Part shown: positions 24,843 through 33,688 of the stretch, piece after piece | Layout of the letters: the number at the start of each line of letters is the position of its first letter | How positions within the stretch are numbered: position 1 is the first letter of the stretch | DNA from: an uncultured Flavobacterium sp. | Lineage (GTDB): Bacteria; Bacteroidota; Bacteroidia; Flavobacteriales; Flavobacteriaceae | Direction of reading: 5' to 3' | Length of the DNA stretch: 64,000 bases | Assembly (NCBI RefSeq): GCF_951805225.1 | Contig: NZ_OX638201.1 | Location: forward strand, 1,426,001-1,490,000 | Translations under genes and position numbers: made by a program | The notes under the pieces: model-generated | Seen by the model: the letters and a program-made list of their open reading frames with translations, nothing else | The model's database searches: none | What the model was told of the DNA's origin: nothing

Positions 24843-25358
24843 CTATAAATATCTTTCTTTAAAAACTTTTTGGTGATGCTTTTGATGTCCAATTATTACA
24901 AAACCCAAAGCGCGAACAGAAATTTGATTGTTTGATGCTGTTCCAATTCTTTTTAGTTGTTCTTCAGATAAACTTTTGAAGAATAACAAATTAGAATGCC
25001 TTAAAGCTGATAATTCAGTCAATAAACTTTGAATGCTTCTGCTTCCTGAATCTGTACTATTTGCATAATCATCTTCTTCAAAACTTGGTAAAGGAGTTTT
25101 ATCGTTTCTTGAAAATCGTAAAGCACGATAAGCAAAAATTCGTTCGCAATCCATTATGTGTTGGATAATATCTTTGATTGTCCATTTTCCTTCAGCATAA
25201 CGATAATCAAATTTATCCATTGGAATATTTTGAACAAATTTTATAAAATCATGCAAAGAGATTTCTAATTCTTCAAACAAATTTACATTTCCGGCTTCTT
25301 TAATATAATTAGCAAATCCGCCTGAATACTCATTTTCTGTTAATTGATCTCTATTCAT
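24843..25358 (-). CDS. DinB-family protein
   Basis: 171 residues with the four-helix DinB/YfiT fold. The metal-binding histidines can be read in 'KWTIKDIIQHIMDCERIFAY' and near the end in 'VIIGHQKHHQKVFKER'; three His in this pattern bind a divalent metal in the family. Members include thiol-dependent S-transferases (for example bacillithiol transferases). Activity is not predictable here, but a YpdA-type bacillithiol-disulfide reductase elsewhere in the window makes a bacillithiol link plausible. It lies 29 bp downstream of ppc and is probably co-transcribed. Confidence 0.88.
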   Translation of the reverse strand: MNRDQLTENEYSGGFANYIKEAGNVNLFEELEISLHDFIKFVQNIPMDKFDYRYAEGKWTIKDIIQHIMDCERIFAYRALRFSRNDKTPLPSFEEDDYANSTDSGSRSIQSLLTELSALRHSNLLFFKSLSEEQLKRIGTASNNQISVRALGFVIIGHQKHHQKVFKERYL

Positions 25359-25387
25359 TTTTTACCAATTTTTATATTATAATTTTA

Positions 25388-27973
25388 TTATGCTGAGTTT
25401 CTACTTGCGTTTGTATTTCCGAAAAGAGATCTTGTAACGATTTTTTCATATACTTTGATTAGATCTTCATTTGGACTATTTTCTTTGTTTAACTCATTAA
25501 TTCTTAACAAAGCAAATTGTTGTATTGTTAAGAGTGGCAATACAATACGCTCTCTTACTTGAATTGATGCTATACCATCAGGATAATTTTCCATCAAAGT
25601 TTTATGTCCTGCAATTTTCAATAAAAGACGCTTTGTTTCTTGAAATTCATCAAAAATAATTTGCCAGAATTCACCAAACTCAGGATCGTTTCTCATGTAA
25701 GCTGTTAATGGTAAAAATGATTTGGCCAATGACATCATACTATTTTCAAGCAGCGTTTTAAAGAATAATGAATTATGATATAAATCGTGTACTTTATCCC
25801 ACTGACCATTTTCTTCAAAATATTTTAAAGCTGTACCTACTCCAAAAAATCCTGGTACGTTTTGTTTTAATTGACTCCATGAACCTACGAATGGAATTGC
25901 TCTCAAATCAGCAAAATCTAATGATTCTGATTTGCTTCTTTTTGAAGGACGGCTTCCAATGTTTGTTTTAGAGTAATATTTCAACGTACTCATTTTCTCC
26001 AAATAAGGAATGAATTTAGGATGATTCTTGAAACTTAAATATTTCTCATATCCTAAATCTGCTAATTGTGTCAGGATTTGAGTTTCATCAGCGCTTAATT
26101 CATTTTTTCCTTTACTAAAAACCTGATTTGTTACTCCGGCCGTTAATAAATTTTCGATATTATAACGACAAGAATCCAAAGTTCCAAAATTAGAGCTAAT
26201 CGTTTGTCCCTGAACTGTGATTTGAATTTCGTTATTTTCAATTTTCGGACCTAAAGAAGCATAAAATTTATGTGTTTTTCCACCACCACGTGCTGGAGGT
26301 CCACCACGGCCATCAAAGAAAATAGCTTTTATTCCGTATTGTCTTGAAATTTCTGTAAGTGCAATTTTTGCCTGATAAATACTCCAGTTAGCCATTAAAT
26401 AACCACCATCTTTAGTTCCGTCAGAGAAACCTAACATGATCGTTTGCTTATTTCCTCTCGCTTGTAAATGTTTAGAATATTCAGGATTAGTATACAATTG
26501 CTCCATTATTTGGTGTGCATTTTGTAAATCATCAACTGATTCAAAAAGCGGAATAATATCTACAGAAGGATTTTCCCAGTTGTTCAAACGAATCATTGCA
26601 AAAGTTTCCATTACGTTTAACGCACTTTCGTTATTACTAATAATATAACGATTTGCACCAAACTCACCATTTGCGTTCTGAATTGTTTTAATTGCCTGAA
26701 CAGATTCTAAAGTAGATCTTGTAATTTCGTTTTCAAAGTCAGCCGGATTTAATTCTCCTTTAACATTCGATAAAACAACTAATTTTTCATTTTCAGATAA
26801 TTCAAAATAATTCTTTGGAAAAACATCTGAACCAGAATTCAAATAATAATCTACAACATCTTTAAAAACGATATTATGAATTTTACTATTCTGACGAATA
26901 TCTAAAGTTGCAAAATGAAATCCGAATAAATTAATTTTTACTAAGAAAGCTTCCAATTCATCTAAATATAATGATTGATGTTTCTCAATAATAATGTCTC
27001 TTATTTTGTTTAATTGCGATAATAATTCTTCTAAAGTGATGTAAATTTCCCCTTTAGAATAAAATACTGAACGATAAAGTTTATGTTCAAGTTCAGCTAC
27101 TAAAGTATCTACTCCTGAGAAAGTTAACTTACGTTTTAAACTTCTCATTTCGATATAATAACATTTTAAGATTGAGGTTCTTAAACGGTCTGCAACTTTC
27201 AAAGTAATTTCGGTAGTTACAAAAGGATTTCCATCACGATCTCCTCCTGGCCAGAATCCAAGTTTTATTAATTGATTTTGAATTGCATTTCCGTCAAGGA
27301 TATTTTTCTGTAAATAGTGAACAATTTCTCCTGAAGTTGCATAAAATACGTTCTCTAAATACCAGATTAAACTAACCGCTTCATCATATGGATTTGGTTT
27401 TTCATTCTGGATAAAAGGTGTTTTACCTAATTGCGCTAACAATTGTTTTATTTTTAATAAATCATTTAAACGAATTGCATCGGTCAAATCATTTATAATT
27501 CCTAATACAGGACCAGGATAAAACTGTGTTGGATGCGCTGTTAGAACAGTTCTAACATTAAAATTCTCAAGAAATTCGATTAATTGATCGTCTTTTTCTT
27601 TTGCATCTGATTTTTCTTTGATGTCACGCAAAGATCCGCGTCCTTCCATATTGTTAACTTCTGGAAAAGCAGCATCTTCGATAGCATCAAATAATACAAT
27701 CTGACGTTCGATATATTGAATAAATCGGAACATTAAATCAATTTTCTCTGATTCTGATGCATTGTTTAAGTATCTGTCAGAGAAATAATTAAAAATTTCT
27801 TTAGGAGTTTCCTGTTTTTTAAATCCCGTTTCGCAAGTTTCTGTAAATAAAGGAAGTAAAGCTCCTGTGTTATCTATAGAATCAAATGGTAATGTTATAA
27901 AAACACTATTATAAATGTGGTATTTAGAAAGAACATCTTGATTAAAACGTTCGATTTTTGGTAACGTGTACAT
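25388..27973 (-). CDS. ppc: Phosphoenolpyruvate carboxylase
   Basis: 861 residues, normal family length. It carboxylates PEP to oxaloacetate, replenishing the TCA cycle. Catalytic motifs are intact: 'VRTVLTAHPTQFYPG' (active-site His), 'LGFWPGGDRDGNPFVTT', 'IFFDGRGGPPARGGGKTHKF' (bicarbonate/PEP binding) and 'QGQTISSNFGT'. The C-terminus is FGNTNASRNSA, with the usual NTG-like end replaced by an extension. An Lrp/AsnC regulator lies directly upstream on the same strand but ends in its own terminator, so ppc probably has its own promoter; dinB follows. Confidence 0.97.
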   Translation of the reverse strand: MYTLPKIERFNQDVLSKYHIYNSVFITLPFDSIDNTGALLPLFTETCETGFKKQETPKEIFNYFSDRYLNNASESEKIDLMFRFIQYIERQIVLFDAIEDAAFPEVNNMEGRGSLRDIKEKSDAKEKDDQLIEFLENFNVRTVLTAHPTQFYPGPVLGIINDLTDAIRLNDLLKIKQLLAQLGKTPFIQNEKPNPYDEAVSLIWYLENVFYATSGEIVHYLQKNILDGNAIQNQLIKLGFWPGGDRDGNPFVTTEITLKVADRLRTSILKCYYIEMRSLKRKLTFSGVDTLVAELEHKLYRSVFYSKGEIYITLEELLSQLNKIRDIIIEKHQSLYLDELEAFLVKINLFGFHFATLDIRQNSKIHNIVFKDVVDYYLNSGSDVFPKNYFELSENEKLVVLSNVKGELNPADFENEITRSTLESVQAIKTIQNANGEFGANRYIISNNESALNVMETFAMIRLNNWENPSVDIIPLFESVDDLQNAHQIMEQLYTNPEYSKHLQARGNKQTIMLGFSDGTKDGGYLMANWSIYQAKIALTEISRQYGIKAIFFDGRGGPPARGGGKTHKFYASLGPKIENNEIQITVQGQTISSNFGTLDSCRYNIENLLTAGVTNQVFSKGKNELSADETQILTQLADLGYEKYLSFKNHPKFIPYLEKMSTLKYYSKTNIGSRPSKRSKSESLDFADLRAIPFVGSWSQLKQNVPGFFGVGTALKYFEENGQWDKVHDLYHNSLFFKTLLENSMMSLAKSFLPLTAYMRNDPEFGEFWQIIFDEFQETKRLLLKIAGHKTLMENYPDGIASIQVRERIVLPLLTIQQFALLRINELNKENSPNEDLIKVYEKIVTRSLFGNTNASRNSA

Positions 27974-28007
27974 AATTGTGTTGTAGTTGGTTGGTTAATT
28001 AGTCATA

Positions 28008-28037
28008 AAAAAACCCCAAGAATAAACTTGAGGTTAT
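28008..28037 (-). terminator. Terminator of the Lrp/AsnC gene
   Basis: On the minus strand ACCTCAAG, TTTATT loop, CTTGGGGT, then seven T residues. Confidence 0.8.
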
Positions 28038-28063
28038 ATTTTAATATAGCATTCAAGAAAATA

Positions 28064-28543
28064 TTACATATTTTTAAAAATAGTATGCATCAAACGCTTC
28101 TTATCGTTTATACTTTCTTCTAATGAAATCATTGTTTCTGTTCTGTAAACACCTTCAATATCGTCAATCATAAAGATAACTTCTTTTGCGTGCTTAGTAT
28201 CTTTTGCTCTAATTTTGCAAAAAATATTGAATTTACCAGTAGTTACAGATGCTACTGTAACGAAAGGAATTTGATTGATGCGCTCTAATACAAATTTAGT
28301 TTGAGACGTATTATTAAGGAATACACCTACATAAGCAATAAATGAGTACCCTAATTTATCGTAATCTAAGGCCAATGAAGAGCCCATTATTATTCCGGCG
28401 TCTTCCATTTTTTTTACTCTAACATGTACTGTTCCAGCAGAAATCAATAGTTTTTTTGCAATGTCAGTAAACGGAACTCTCGTATTGTCTATTAACATAT
28501 CTAAAATCTGGTGATCTACTTCATCTAAACGAAATTTACTCAT
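28064..28543 (-). CDS. Lrp/AsnC-family transcriptional regulator
   Basis: 159 residues. N-terminal winged HTH ('DEVDHQILDMLIDNTRVPFT', 'LLISAGTVHVRVKKMEDAGI'), then the RAM/AsnC ligand-binding domain ('FIAYVGVFLNNTSQTKFVLE', 'VASVTTGKFNIFCKIRAKDT', 'IEGVYRTETMISLEESIND'). Such proteins form octamers and respond to amino acids. The gene lies 78 bp downstream of the M14 peptidase gene and 91 bp upstream of ppc; either neighbour may be a target, but no operator was identified. Confidence 0.93.
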   Translation of the reverse strand: MSKFRLDEVDHQILDMLIDNTRVPFTDIAKKLLISAGTVHVRVKKMEDAGIIMGSSLALDYDKLGYSFIAYVGVFLNNTSQTKFVLERINQIPFVTVASVTTGKFNIFCKIRAKDTKHAKEVIFMIDDIEGVYRTETMISLEESINDKKRLMHTIFKNM

Positions 28544-28620
28544 AATTCTTTAATTAATATTACTAATTGCTATTACAAAGTATAAAAATATATATAAAAA
28601 ACAACAAATTCACATAAAAA

Positions 28621-29775
28621 TTAACTTTTTATCAATCCGTTAACAAATTTAACATTTTTATCTAAACAAAAATCTGCTTTTTGATTCATTTTCGGAAAAT
28701 TTGTAAAGTCATCTGAATAAAGTGCTCCTTTTGCATCGTATTCATAATGTCCAAAATAATTTTCCAACTCACCTACTTCAACTATGTAAGCGTTGAAATG
28801 AATCTTATTTTCAATCAATTCTTCTTTGTATTGTGCGACAAAATTCGTAATAATTTCGATACCATCATAATTTATTTTGATATTTTTATACATAAAATCA
28901 TAAAAAACCACTTTATTTTGTGAAATATTCAAATAATCATGAATTCTATTATCAACTAAATCGTTTTCGCCGATCAGTTTGAAACTCGTAATAAGTGAGA
29001 AAAATAAGAGCTTTCGGGTTATTTCTCTATCGTAATCATTAGGAAAATGTCCGCCTTCAAACAAAATTGTTGGTACTCCTAAAAACTGAAAAGTATCTCC
29101 TATACAATTGATATTGAACGAATCATCAAATCTACCAACCTGTCCAGGAATGTATTTTTGCAATACATCGTTGATTCCGGCGATCACATTTATAGCTTTT
29201 AATCTGTTCTCGTTAATCTCTCTTTCTTCATTATATGAAGGCGCTAAAAATGATACTGTTGCTGGTTTTCCAGTTTCTCCTGCGCCAAAAATAGTTCGCT
29301 GATCATGAAGGTTAAAACAATAATGAGGCTTGAAAGTTTCAAAAACTTCTCTCAAGACCTTGCTTTCTGGTTGAGTCAGGTTTTGAGAATCGCGATTTAA
29401 ATCAATTTTATTGGCGTTTTCGCGTGTATAAAGTCTCGCTCCGTCAGGATTTAATATAGGAATACTATAGAAAGTAAATGTTTTAAGCATTTTCTCCGCA
29501 AATTCTGATCCGCTATTTAATACATTAATGAAATCAAATAATGCTTTTGTGGTCGTGCTTTCGTTTCCGTGCATTTGCGACCAAAGATAAATACGCGTTT
29601 CTCCGGTTCCAATTTCGTAACTATATATAGGTTCTCCTAAAACAGATGTGCCAATAACTTTGACTTGATTATTTGTATTTAGTTTTTCTAATAATGGCGT
29701 AATATGGTCTATAGTCAAGTAACGTCCTGCTATAGATTGTTCTTTGTATTGGTCAAATAGTTCTTCTAAATTCAT
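28621..29775 (-). CDS. M14-family zinc carboxypeptidase-like protein
   Basis: 384 residues without a signal peptide, so probably cytoplasmic. Zinc ligands H and E are in 'LWSQMHGNESTTTKALFDF', the third ligand His in 'HYCFNLHDQRTIFG', and the catalytic Glu probably in 'PTILFEGGHFPNDYD'. Asn/Arg substrate contacts occur in 'ENANKIDLNRDSQN'. M14 enzymes remove C-terminal residues or hydrolyse related amide bonds such as in cell-wall peptides. It is transcribed divergently from an XRE regulator; a copy of the shared palindromic operator overlaps its putative -7 box (TACTTTTG), so repression by that regulator is likely. Confidence 0.88.
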   Translation of the reverse strand: MNLEELFDQYKEQSIAGRYLTIDHITPLLEKLNTNNQVKVIGTSVLGEPIYSYEIGTGETRIYLWSQMHGNESTTTKALFDFINVLNSGSEFAEKMLKTFTFYSIPILNPDGARLYTRENANKIDLNRDSQNLTQPESKVLREVFETFKPHYCFNLHDQRTIFGAGETGKPATVSFLAPSYNEEREINENRLKAINVIAGINDVLQKYIPGQVGRFDDSFNINCIGDTFQFLGVPTILFEGGHFPNDYDREITRKLLFFSLITSFKLIGENDLVDNRIHDYLNISQNKVVFYDFMYKNIKINYDGIEIITNFVAQYKEELIENKIHFNAYIVEVGELENYFGHYEYDAKGALYSDDFTNFPKMNQKADFCLDKNVKFVNGLIKS

Positions 29776-30088
29776 TGTCTTTCTGATTAGTTTACAAAAG
29801 TAAACATCTTTATTTTTACAATTGTAAACAGTTAAAATTAAGGATAATTTAGAAATGTAAACAAGAAAATAGGCTTTTATGGAATCCTAGATTCAATTAT
29901 AGTTGACAAATGTTATTACTTTAAACAAATAATTATAACTTACATAATATTAGTATAATATGATTTATTATATAAAGTATTAGTTATAATATATCCAGCT
30001 TTAAAAATCAATTTACAACTGTAAAATAGGTTATCTAATCCTTTTTAATTACATTTGTAAACATGAGAATTAATTATAATAATTTACA
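29776..30088. other. Divergent regulatory region of the XRE/M14 pair
   Basis: 313 bp, very AT-rich, with no gene. It holds the two operator clusters (left 29791-29861, right 30012-30096) separated by about 150 bp without sites, a spacing that would allow DNA looping. Confidence 0.7.
29791..29861. promoter_or_regulatory. Operator cluster, M14-peptidase side (three TTTACnnnnGTAAA sites)
   Basis: Perfect 14-bp inverted repeats at 29791-29804 and 29815-29828 and a one-mismatch copy at 29848-29861. Read on the minus strand, the first site contains TACTTTTG, which fits the Bacteroidota -7 element of the peptidase gene starting at 29775. Protein bound there should block that promoter. Confidence 0.75.
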
Positions 30089-30096
30089 ATGGTAAA
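30012..30096. promoter_or_regulatory. Operator cluster, XRE side (three TTTACnnnnGTAAA sites)
   Basis: Sites at 30012-30025, 30048-30061 (one mismatch) and 30083-30096. The middle site overlaps TACATTTG at 30050-30057, a consensus -7 box, and the last contains the ATG start codon (30089-30091) of the XRE gene in its 4-bp spacer. This is a strong sign of autorepression. Confidence 0.78.
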
Positions 30097-30565
30097 CATC
30101 GATGATTTTGTAAAAAGACTGGAAATTATATTGGATTACTATGGTATTAATGCCTCTTCTTTTGCTGATAGAATTGGCGTACAACGTTCCAGTATGTCTC
30201 ACCTACTTTCGGGAAGAAACAAACCTAGCTTAGATTTTGTCATGAAAATATTAGATGTTTTTCCTGATGTAGATCTTTATTGGCTTTTGAATGGAAAGGG
30301 AAATTTTCCTAAAAATGAAGAAGAAAATAGTAAAGTCAAAAACTATGAAACTTTAGAAACTGAAAAAACAAACTCCCCTATTTCATCAAATGATAATTTT
30401 GGAGCAGTCGATTTGTTTTCGCAAATAAATTATAAGGAAGAAGAAAAACTTCCGATTAGATATTCAACGGAAGTAAAAAATCAAAATCAAATTCCGGAAG
30501 AAGGGGAAATTGAAAAAATAGTTATTTTTTATAAAAATGGGACATTTAAGGCATATGCCCCATGA
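30089..30565 (+). CDS. XRE-family regulator, probable autorepressor of the divergon
   Basis: 158 residues. Residues 5-70 are a Cro/C1-type HTH ('IILDYYGINASSFADRIGVQ', 'SSMSHLLSGRNKPSLDFVMK') followed by 'DVDLYWLLNGKGNFPK', typical of phage-repressor-like regulators. A Ser/Asn-rich linker leads to a conserved-looking end, 'IEKIVIFYKNGTFKAYAP'. It has no peptidase (LexA-like) domain. Its start codon lies inside one of six copies of a 14-bp palindrome covering both divergent promoters, so autoregulation and control of the M14 gene are likely. The inducer is unknown. Confidence 0.88.
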   Translation: MVNIDDFVKRLEIILDYYGINASSFADRIGVQRSSMSHLLSGRNKPSLDFVMKILDVFPDVDLYWLLNGKGNFPKNEEENSKVKNYETLETEKTNSPISSNDNFGAVDLFSQINYKEEEKLPIRYSTEVKNQNQIPEEGEIEKIVIFYKNGTFKAYAP

Positions 30566-30648
30566 TTTATAAAAATCGCGTATTTGAAAATTTTTTAAAT
30601 TATTTTTTATTTAAGGGATTCTCACGCAATTGAAAAAACATCGAAAAT

Positions 30649-31200
30649 TTACAGTTGAAATCCGTTTTCAGGAATTTTACCAATAACTCCGTCATAATGT
30701 TTTTTCAAAACCTGTAGATCGGCTTCGTAATCACCAGTTGGGAAAAATGGCTTTCCTAAATTAACTTCTTTTTTGCCCCAATCAAATGCAACGGGAACAA
30801 TTGGCACATTTGCTTTGAGCGCTATATAATAAAATCCACTTCTAATTTCTTTTACCTTTTTACGAGTTCCTTCAGGAGCAACCGCTAATCTAAAAACTTC
30901 TTTGCGTTCGAAAATTGCAGCAATCGAATCCACTTTATTCAAACCGCCTGAGCGATCTAATGGTTCTCCTCCTACACTTCTGAAATAATATCCGAAAGGA
31001 AATTTGAATAATTCCTTTTTTCCAACCCAGTTCATTTCCAATCCAGAGATTCCACGAGTGAAAATTCCCAAATAAAAATCATGATTACTAGTATGTGGCA
31101 TCACCATTAGTATACATTTCTTAACTTCGGCATTTTCTATTCCTACTATTTTCCAGCCCATTAGCTTAAAAAAGATGAATTTATAGAATTGTTTTTTCAT
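30649..31200 (-). CDS. 1-acyl-glycerol-3-phosphate acyltransferase-like (PlsC family)
   Basis: 183 residues. The acyltransferase H-x4-D motif is read in 'MVMPHTSNHDFYLG', the substrate-binding motif in 'YFRSVGGEPLDRSGGLN', and motif III 'LAVAPEGTRKK', with 'KANVPIVPVAFD' as motif IV. These enzymes transfer acyl chains to lysophosphatidic acid or related acceptors at the inner membrane. It is shorter than PlsC (about 245), lacks the N-terminal membrane helix, and belongs to a small-acyltransferase group whose acceptor is uncertain. It is divergent from the 31266 operon. Confidence 0.88.
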   Translation of the reverse strand: MKKQFYKFIFFKLMGWKIVGIENAEVKKCILMVMPHTSNHDFYLGIFTRGISGLEMNWVGKKELFKFPFGYYFRSVGGEPLDRSGGLNKVDSIAAIFERKEVFRLAVAPEGTRKKVKEIRSGFYYIALKANVPIVPVAFDWGKKEVNLGKPFFPTGDYEADLQVLKKHYDGVIGKIPENGFQL

Positions 31201-31265
31201 TAAAATTTATTTTTTCATGCAAAATAAAAGATTTAAAGTGGTAATTTTGAGTAAAAGCCCGTAAA

Positions 31266-31931
31266 ATGATTCAAAAGTTATTCAGTTATTTAATTCCAAT
31301 TAAAATATTTAAAAAAAAATCTGCCAGAAGTAAAATAATTGAAGTTACTTGGGCAAATGGAGAATTGGTTTTAGATTCTGAAAACACAAATTATTCATAC
31401 GGAAGTTTGCAACGTATATTAAGGTACGGACTCAGAAATATTGGATATAAAGCAATTCTCGAAATGGACCACGTTTTATTGCTTGGAGTCGCCGGAGGAA
31501 GTGTCATAAAAACTTTGGTTGACGAAGTGGAATATAAAGGTAGAATTACTGGTGTCGAAATTGACGCTGATATGATTCAAATTGCAAATGATTATTTCAA
31601 CCTTAATCAAATAAAACAGCTGGATGTTATTATTGATGATGCTTTTGAGTTTGTTTTAAAAACAAAAGAAAAGTACGATTTGATAATCATTGATATTTTT
31701 GAAGACATTAATATGCCAAACTTTTTGTTTGAGAAGTTTTTTAGCGATCGTGTTTGTTCACTTTTAAAAGATCAGGGTTTTGTTTTATTCAATACCATGA
31801 TTCTGGATGAAGCGCATAATGTTCGAAACAGAAAATATATTGCCGAAATTAACGCCGAATTATTTACTTCGAAAATGCTGCCCCGCATAGAAGTGCATAA
31901 TGAATTAATAATAATTGAAAAAGTCGCCTAA
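31266..31931 (+). CDS. Spermidine synthase-fold SAM-dependent protein
   Basis: 221 residues. A beta-strand N-terminus ('KIIEVTWANGELVLDSENTN', 'YGSLQRILRYGLR') precedes a Rossmann fold: SAM motif I 'VLLLGVAGGSVIKTLVDE', acidic end of beta-2 'ITGVEIDADMIQIANDYF', and 'DVIIDDAFEFVLKTKEKYDLIIIDIFED'. This is the speE-like architecture, but the family contains many methyltransferase-like members, and no decarboxylated-SAM specificity can be read. It heads an operon with an M23 peptidase and two envelope proteins, which argues against simple polyamine synthesis. Confidence 0.8.
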   Translation: MIQKLFSYLIPIKIFKKKSARSKIIEVTWANGELVLDSENTNYSYGSLQRILRYGLRNIGYKAILEMDHVLLLGVAGGSVIKTLVDEVEYKGRITGVEIDADMIQIANDYFNLNQIKQLDVIIDDAFEFVLKTKEKYDLIIIDIFEDINMPNFLFEKFFSDRVCSLLKDQGFVLFNTMILDEAHNVRNRKYIAEINAELFTSKMLPRIEVHNELIIIEKVA

Positions 31932-31943
31932 ATTTTAAATTTT

Positions 31944-32621
31944 ATGAAACCTCTTGCCTCTATTTTAAAAACATTACCACCTACTAAAGTAATTGATTCA
32001 AGTATCGATTTTTCAAAATATCTAGCTTTGGATTTATCGGTTACGAATCTGGAATTAATGGAATCTAAGCCTGAAAACGCAGCCGAATTTGAGCTTTTTA
32101 TTTCTAATTATCTCGAAAAAAATAATGCCGAAGTCGCTTTTGGAGGATATATTGAAGGACGGACTTTGTATCAAAGAAGTACAATTTTCAAAAACGATTC
32201 TATTCCGGAACGTAATATTCATATTGGTTTGGATTTGTGGACAAAAGCAAATACGGCTGTACTTGCTCCGCTTGACGGAAAAGTTCATAGTTTTAAAAAT
32301 AATGAAGGTTTGGGCGATTATGGCCCGACGATTATTTTGGAACATGAAATTGAAAATGAAGTTTTTTATACTTTATACGGACATTTATCGTTAGAAAGTA
32401 TAGAAAACCTTAGCGTTGGGACTGTATTTAAAAAGGGAGATAAAATTGCTACTTTAGGAAAATCAGACGTTAACGGAGATTATGCGCCTCACGTACATTT
32501 TCAAATTATAAAAAATATTGAAGAATATTGGGGAGATTATCCTGGAGTTTGCAATACAAATGACCTTAATTTTTATATAGAAAACTGTCCCGACCCTAAC
32601 TTATTATTAAAAATTACTTAA
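31944..32621 (+). CDS. M23-family metallopeptidase
   Basis: 225 residues. The LytM/M23 zinc motifs are present: 'NIHIGLDLWTKAN' (H-x3-D), 'YTLYGHLSLES' and 'APHVHFQI' (H-x-H). The typical 'VLAPLDGKVHSFKNNEGLGDYGPTIILEH' beta-sheet lies between. M23 peptidases cut peptidoglycan cross-links. However, no signal peptide or membrane anchor is visible, so export or a cytoplasmic role is unclear. It starts 12 bp after the SAM-enzyme gene and ends 6 bp before a lipoprotein gene, a tight operon. Confidence 0.88.
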   Translation: MKPLASILKTLPPTKVIDSSIDFSKYLALDLSVTNLELMESKPENAAEFELFISNYLEKNNAEVAFGGYIEGRTLYQRSTIFKNDSIPERNIHIGLDLWTKANTAVLAPLDGKVHSFKNNEGLGDYGPTIILEHEIENEVFYTLYGHLSLESIENLSVGTVFKKGDKIATLGKSDVNGDYAPHVHFQIIKNIEEYWGDYPGVCNTNDLNFYIENCPDPNLLLKIT

Positions 32622-32627
32622 ATAGTT

Positions 32628-33104
32628 ATGAAGAAAGCAGGATTGATTATATGTTTGTTGTTATTAATTGGATGTAAATCTAAAACCATTACCAGAGATA
32701 CAGAAGATTTAAAAGTAAAGAAAGTTTCCGGCGCAGAAATTAACGCGAATCAGCAGAAAAAAGCGTACGAATTAGGCAAAAGAGTTTTGGAAACTTGCAA
32801 TACCTCAAAATTTAAACCTTTTAATGAAACTGAAGTAACCCAATCGGTTATGGAAAATACGACCGAAGAACGATTGACTAAAACTTGTACAAGATTTAGA
32901 CAATATTACGGAAGTTTTATTGACTTAAAATTAGATGGCGTTTACAAAACAAAACAAGAAGTTATATATCGATATCATGCTTTATATAGCAAGAAAGTAG
33001 CTAACAAAGAGTTGCGTGTTTTTGTAAACGAAGAAAATCTAATTTCGGCAATAAAATCAATGGATTGGGATGAAAAATTTGATTCAAAAATAACAGATCA
33101 ATAA
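32628..33104 (+). CDS. Small lipoprotein, 158 aa
   Basis: MKKAGLIICLLLLIGCKSKT is a clear lipoprotein signal with lipobox Cys16. The mature part is basic and helical with an alpha/beta end ('FIDLKLDGVYKTKQEVIYRYHALYSKKVANKELRVFVNEENLISAI'), suggesting a DUF3887/NTF2-like fold; this is a guess from the pattern. It sits 6 bp after the M23 gene and 9 bp before the next exported protein. Confidence 0.8.
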   Translation: MKKAGLIICLLLLIGCKSKTITRDTEDLKVKKVSGAEINANQQKKAYELGKRVLETCNTSKFKPFNETEVTQSVMENTTEERLTKTCTRFRQYYGSFIDLKLDGVYKTKQEVIYRYHALYSKKVANKELRVFVNEENLISAIKSMDWDEKFDSKITDQ

Positions 33105-33113
33105 ACTAAAACT

Positions 33114-33638
33114 ATGAATTTAAGACTACCGCTATTTGTATTATTGCTAATTTCTAGTTTTGCAAATGCTCAGGAAAAAATGATTGTAAATAATTCAAAA
33201 CCTTTTCCGGCAACGCAAAATTATACTTTCATTTGTGAAAAATATGCCTTTACCGGCGAAGCAAATGTTCAGATTGCAAAAACAGATAAAGGCGGAGTTT
33301 TAAAGGTAACAGTTTCAACAGCAAATGATAAAGCAAGAATTGCAGGCGGTCTATATGTAGATTTAGCCAATGCAGATGTAATTCCTTGCGTTGATAAAAA
33401 TGTAAAGGAAAGTTCTGATGGAAAGACTTCGGCATATTATTACTTCACTCCTGCCGAATTTGCAAAGCTTAAAAAAACGGATATTTATGCTGTTCGATTT
33501 ATCATTTCAGGAGGTCCGACGACTTTTGGAAATCAAACCGGATATTTTACAGCACATAATAAAATGAATTATTTTTCGACTGCATACGATAAATCAAAAA
33601 AGTCGTATGATACCGCAAAAGAAATTAGTCTTTTATAG
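33114..33638 (+). CDS. Exported hypothetical protein, 174 aa
   Basis: Signal peptide MNLRLPLFVLLLISSFANAQ with an A-N-A-Q cleavage site. The mature protein looks like a single beta-sandwich ('VQIAKTDKGGVLKVTVSTAN', 'FIISGGPTTFGNQTGYFTAH'), in which a K-F/K-Y-x-x-x-I core could be present. I do not recognise the family. It is the fourth gene of the 31266-34159 transcription unit. Confidence 0.75.
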   Translation: MNLRLPLFVLLLISSFANAQEKMIVNNSKPFPATQNYTFICEKYAFTGEANVQIAKTDKGGVLKVTVSTANDKARIAGGLYVDLANADVIPCVDKNVKESSDGKTSAYYYFTPAEFAKLKKTDIYAVRFIISGGPTTFGNQTGYFTAHNKMNYFSTAYDKSKKSYDTAKEISLL

Positions 33639-33688
33639 TAAGACATTTATTAAATTAAATCTTATATTTATAATCTAATTCTTTTTAT

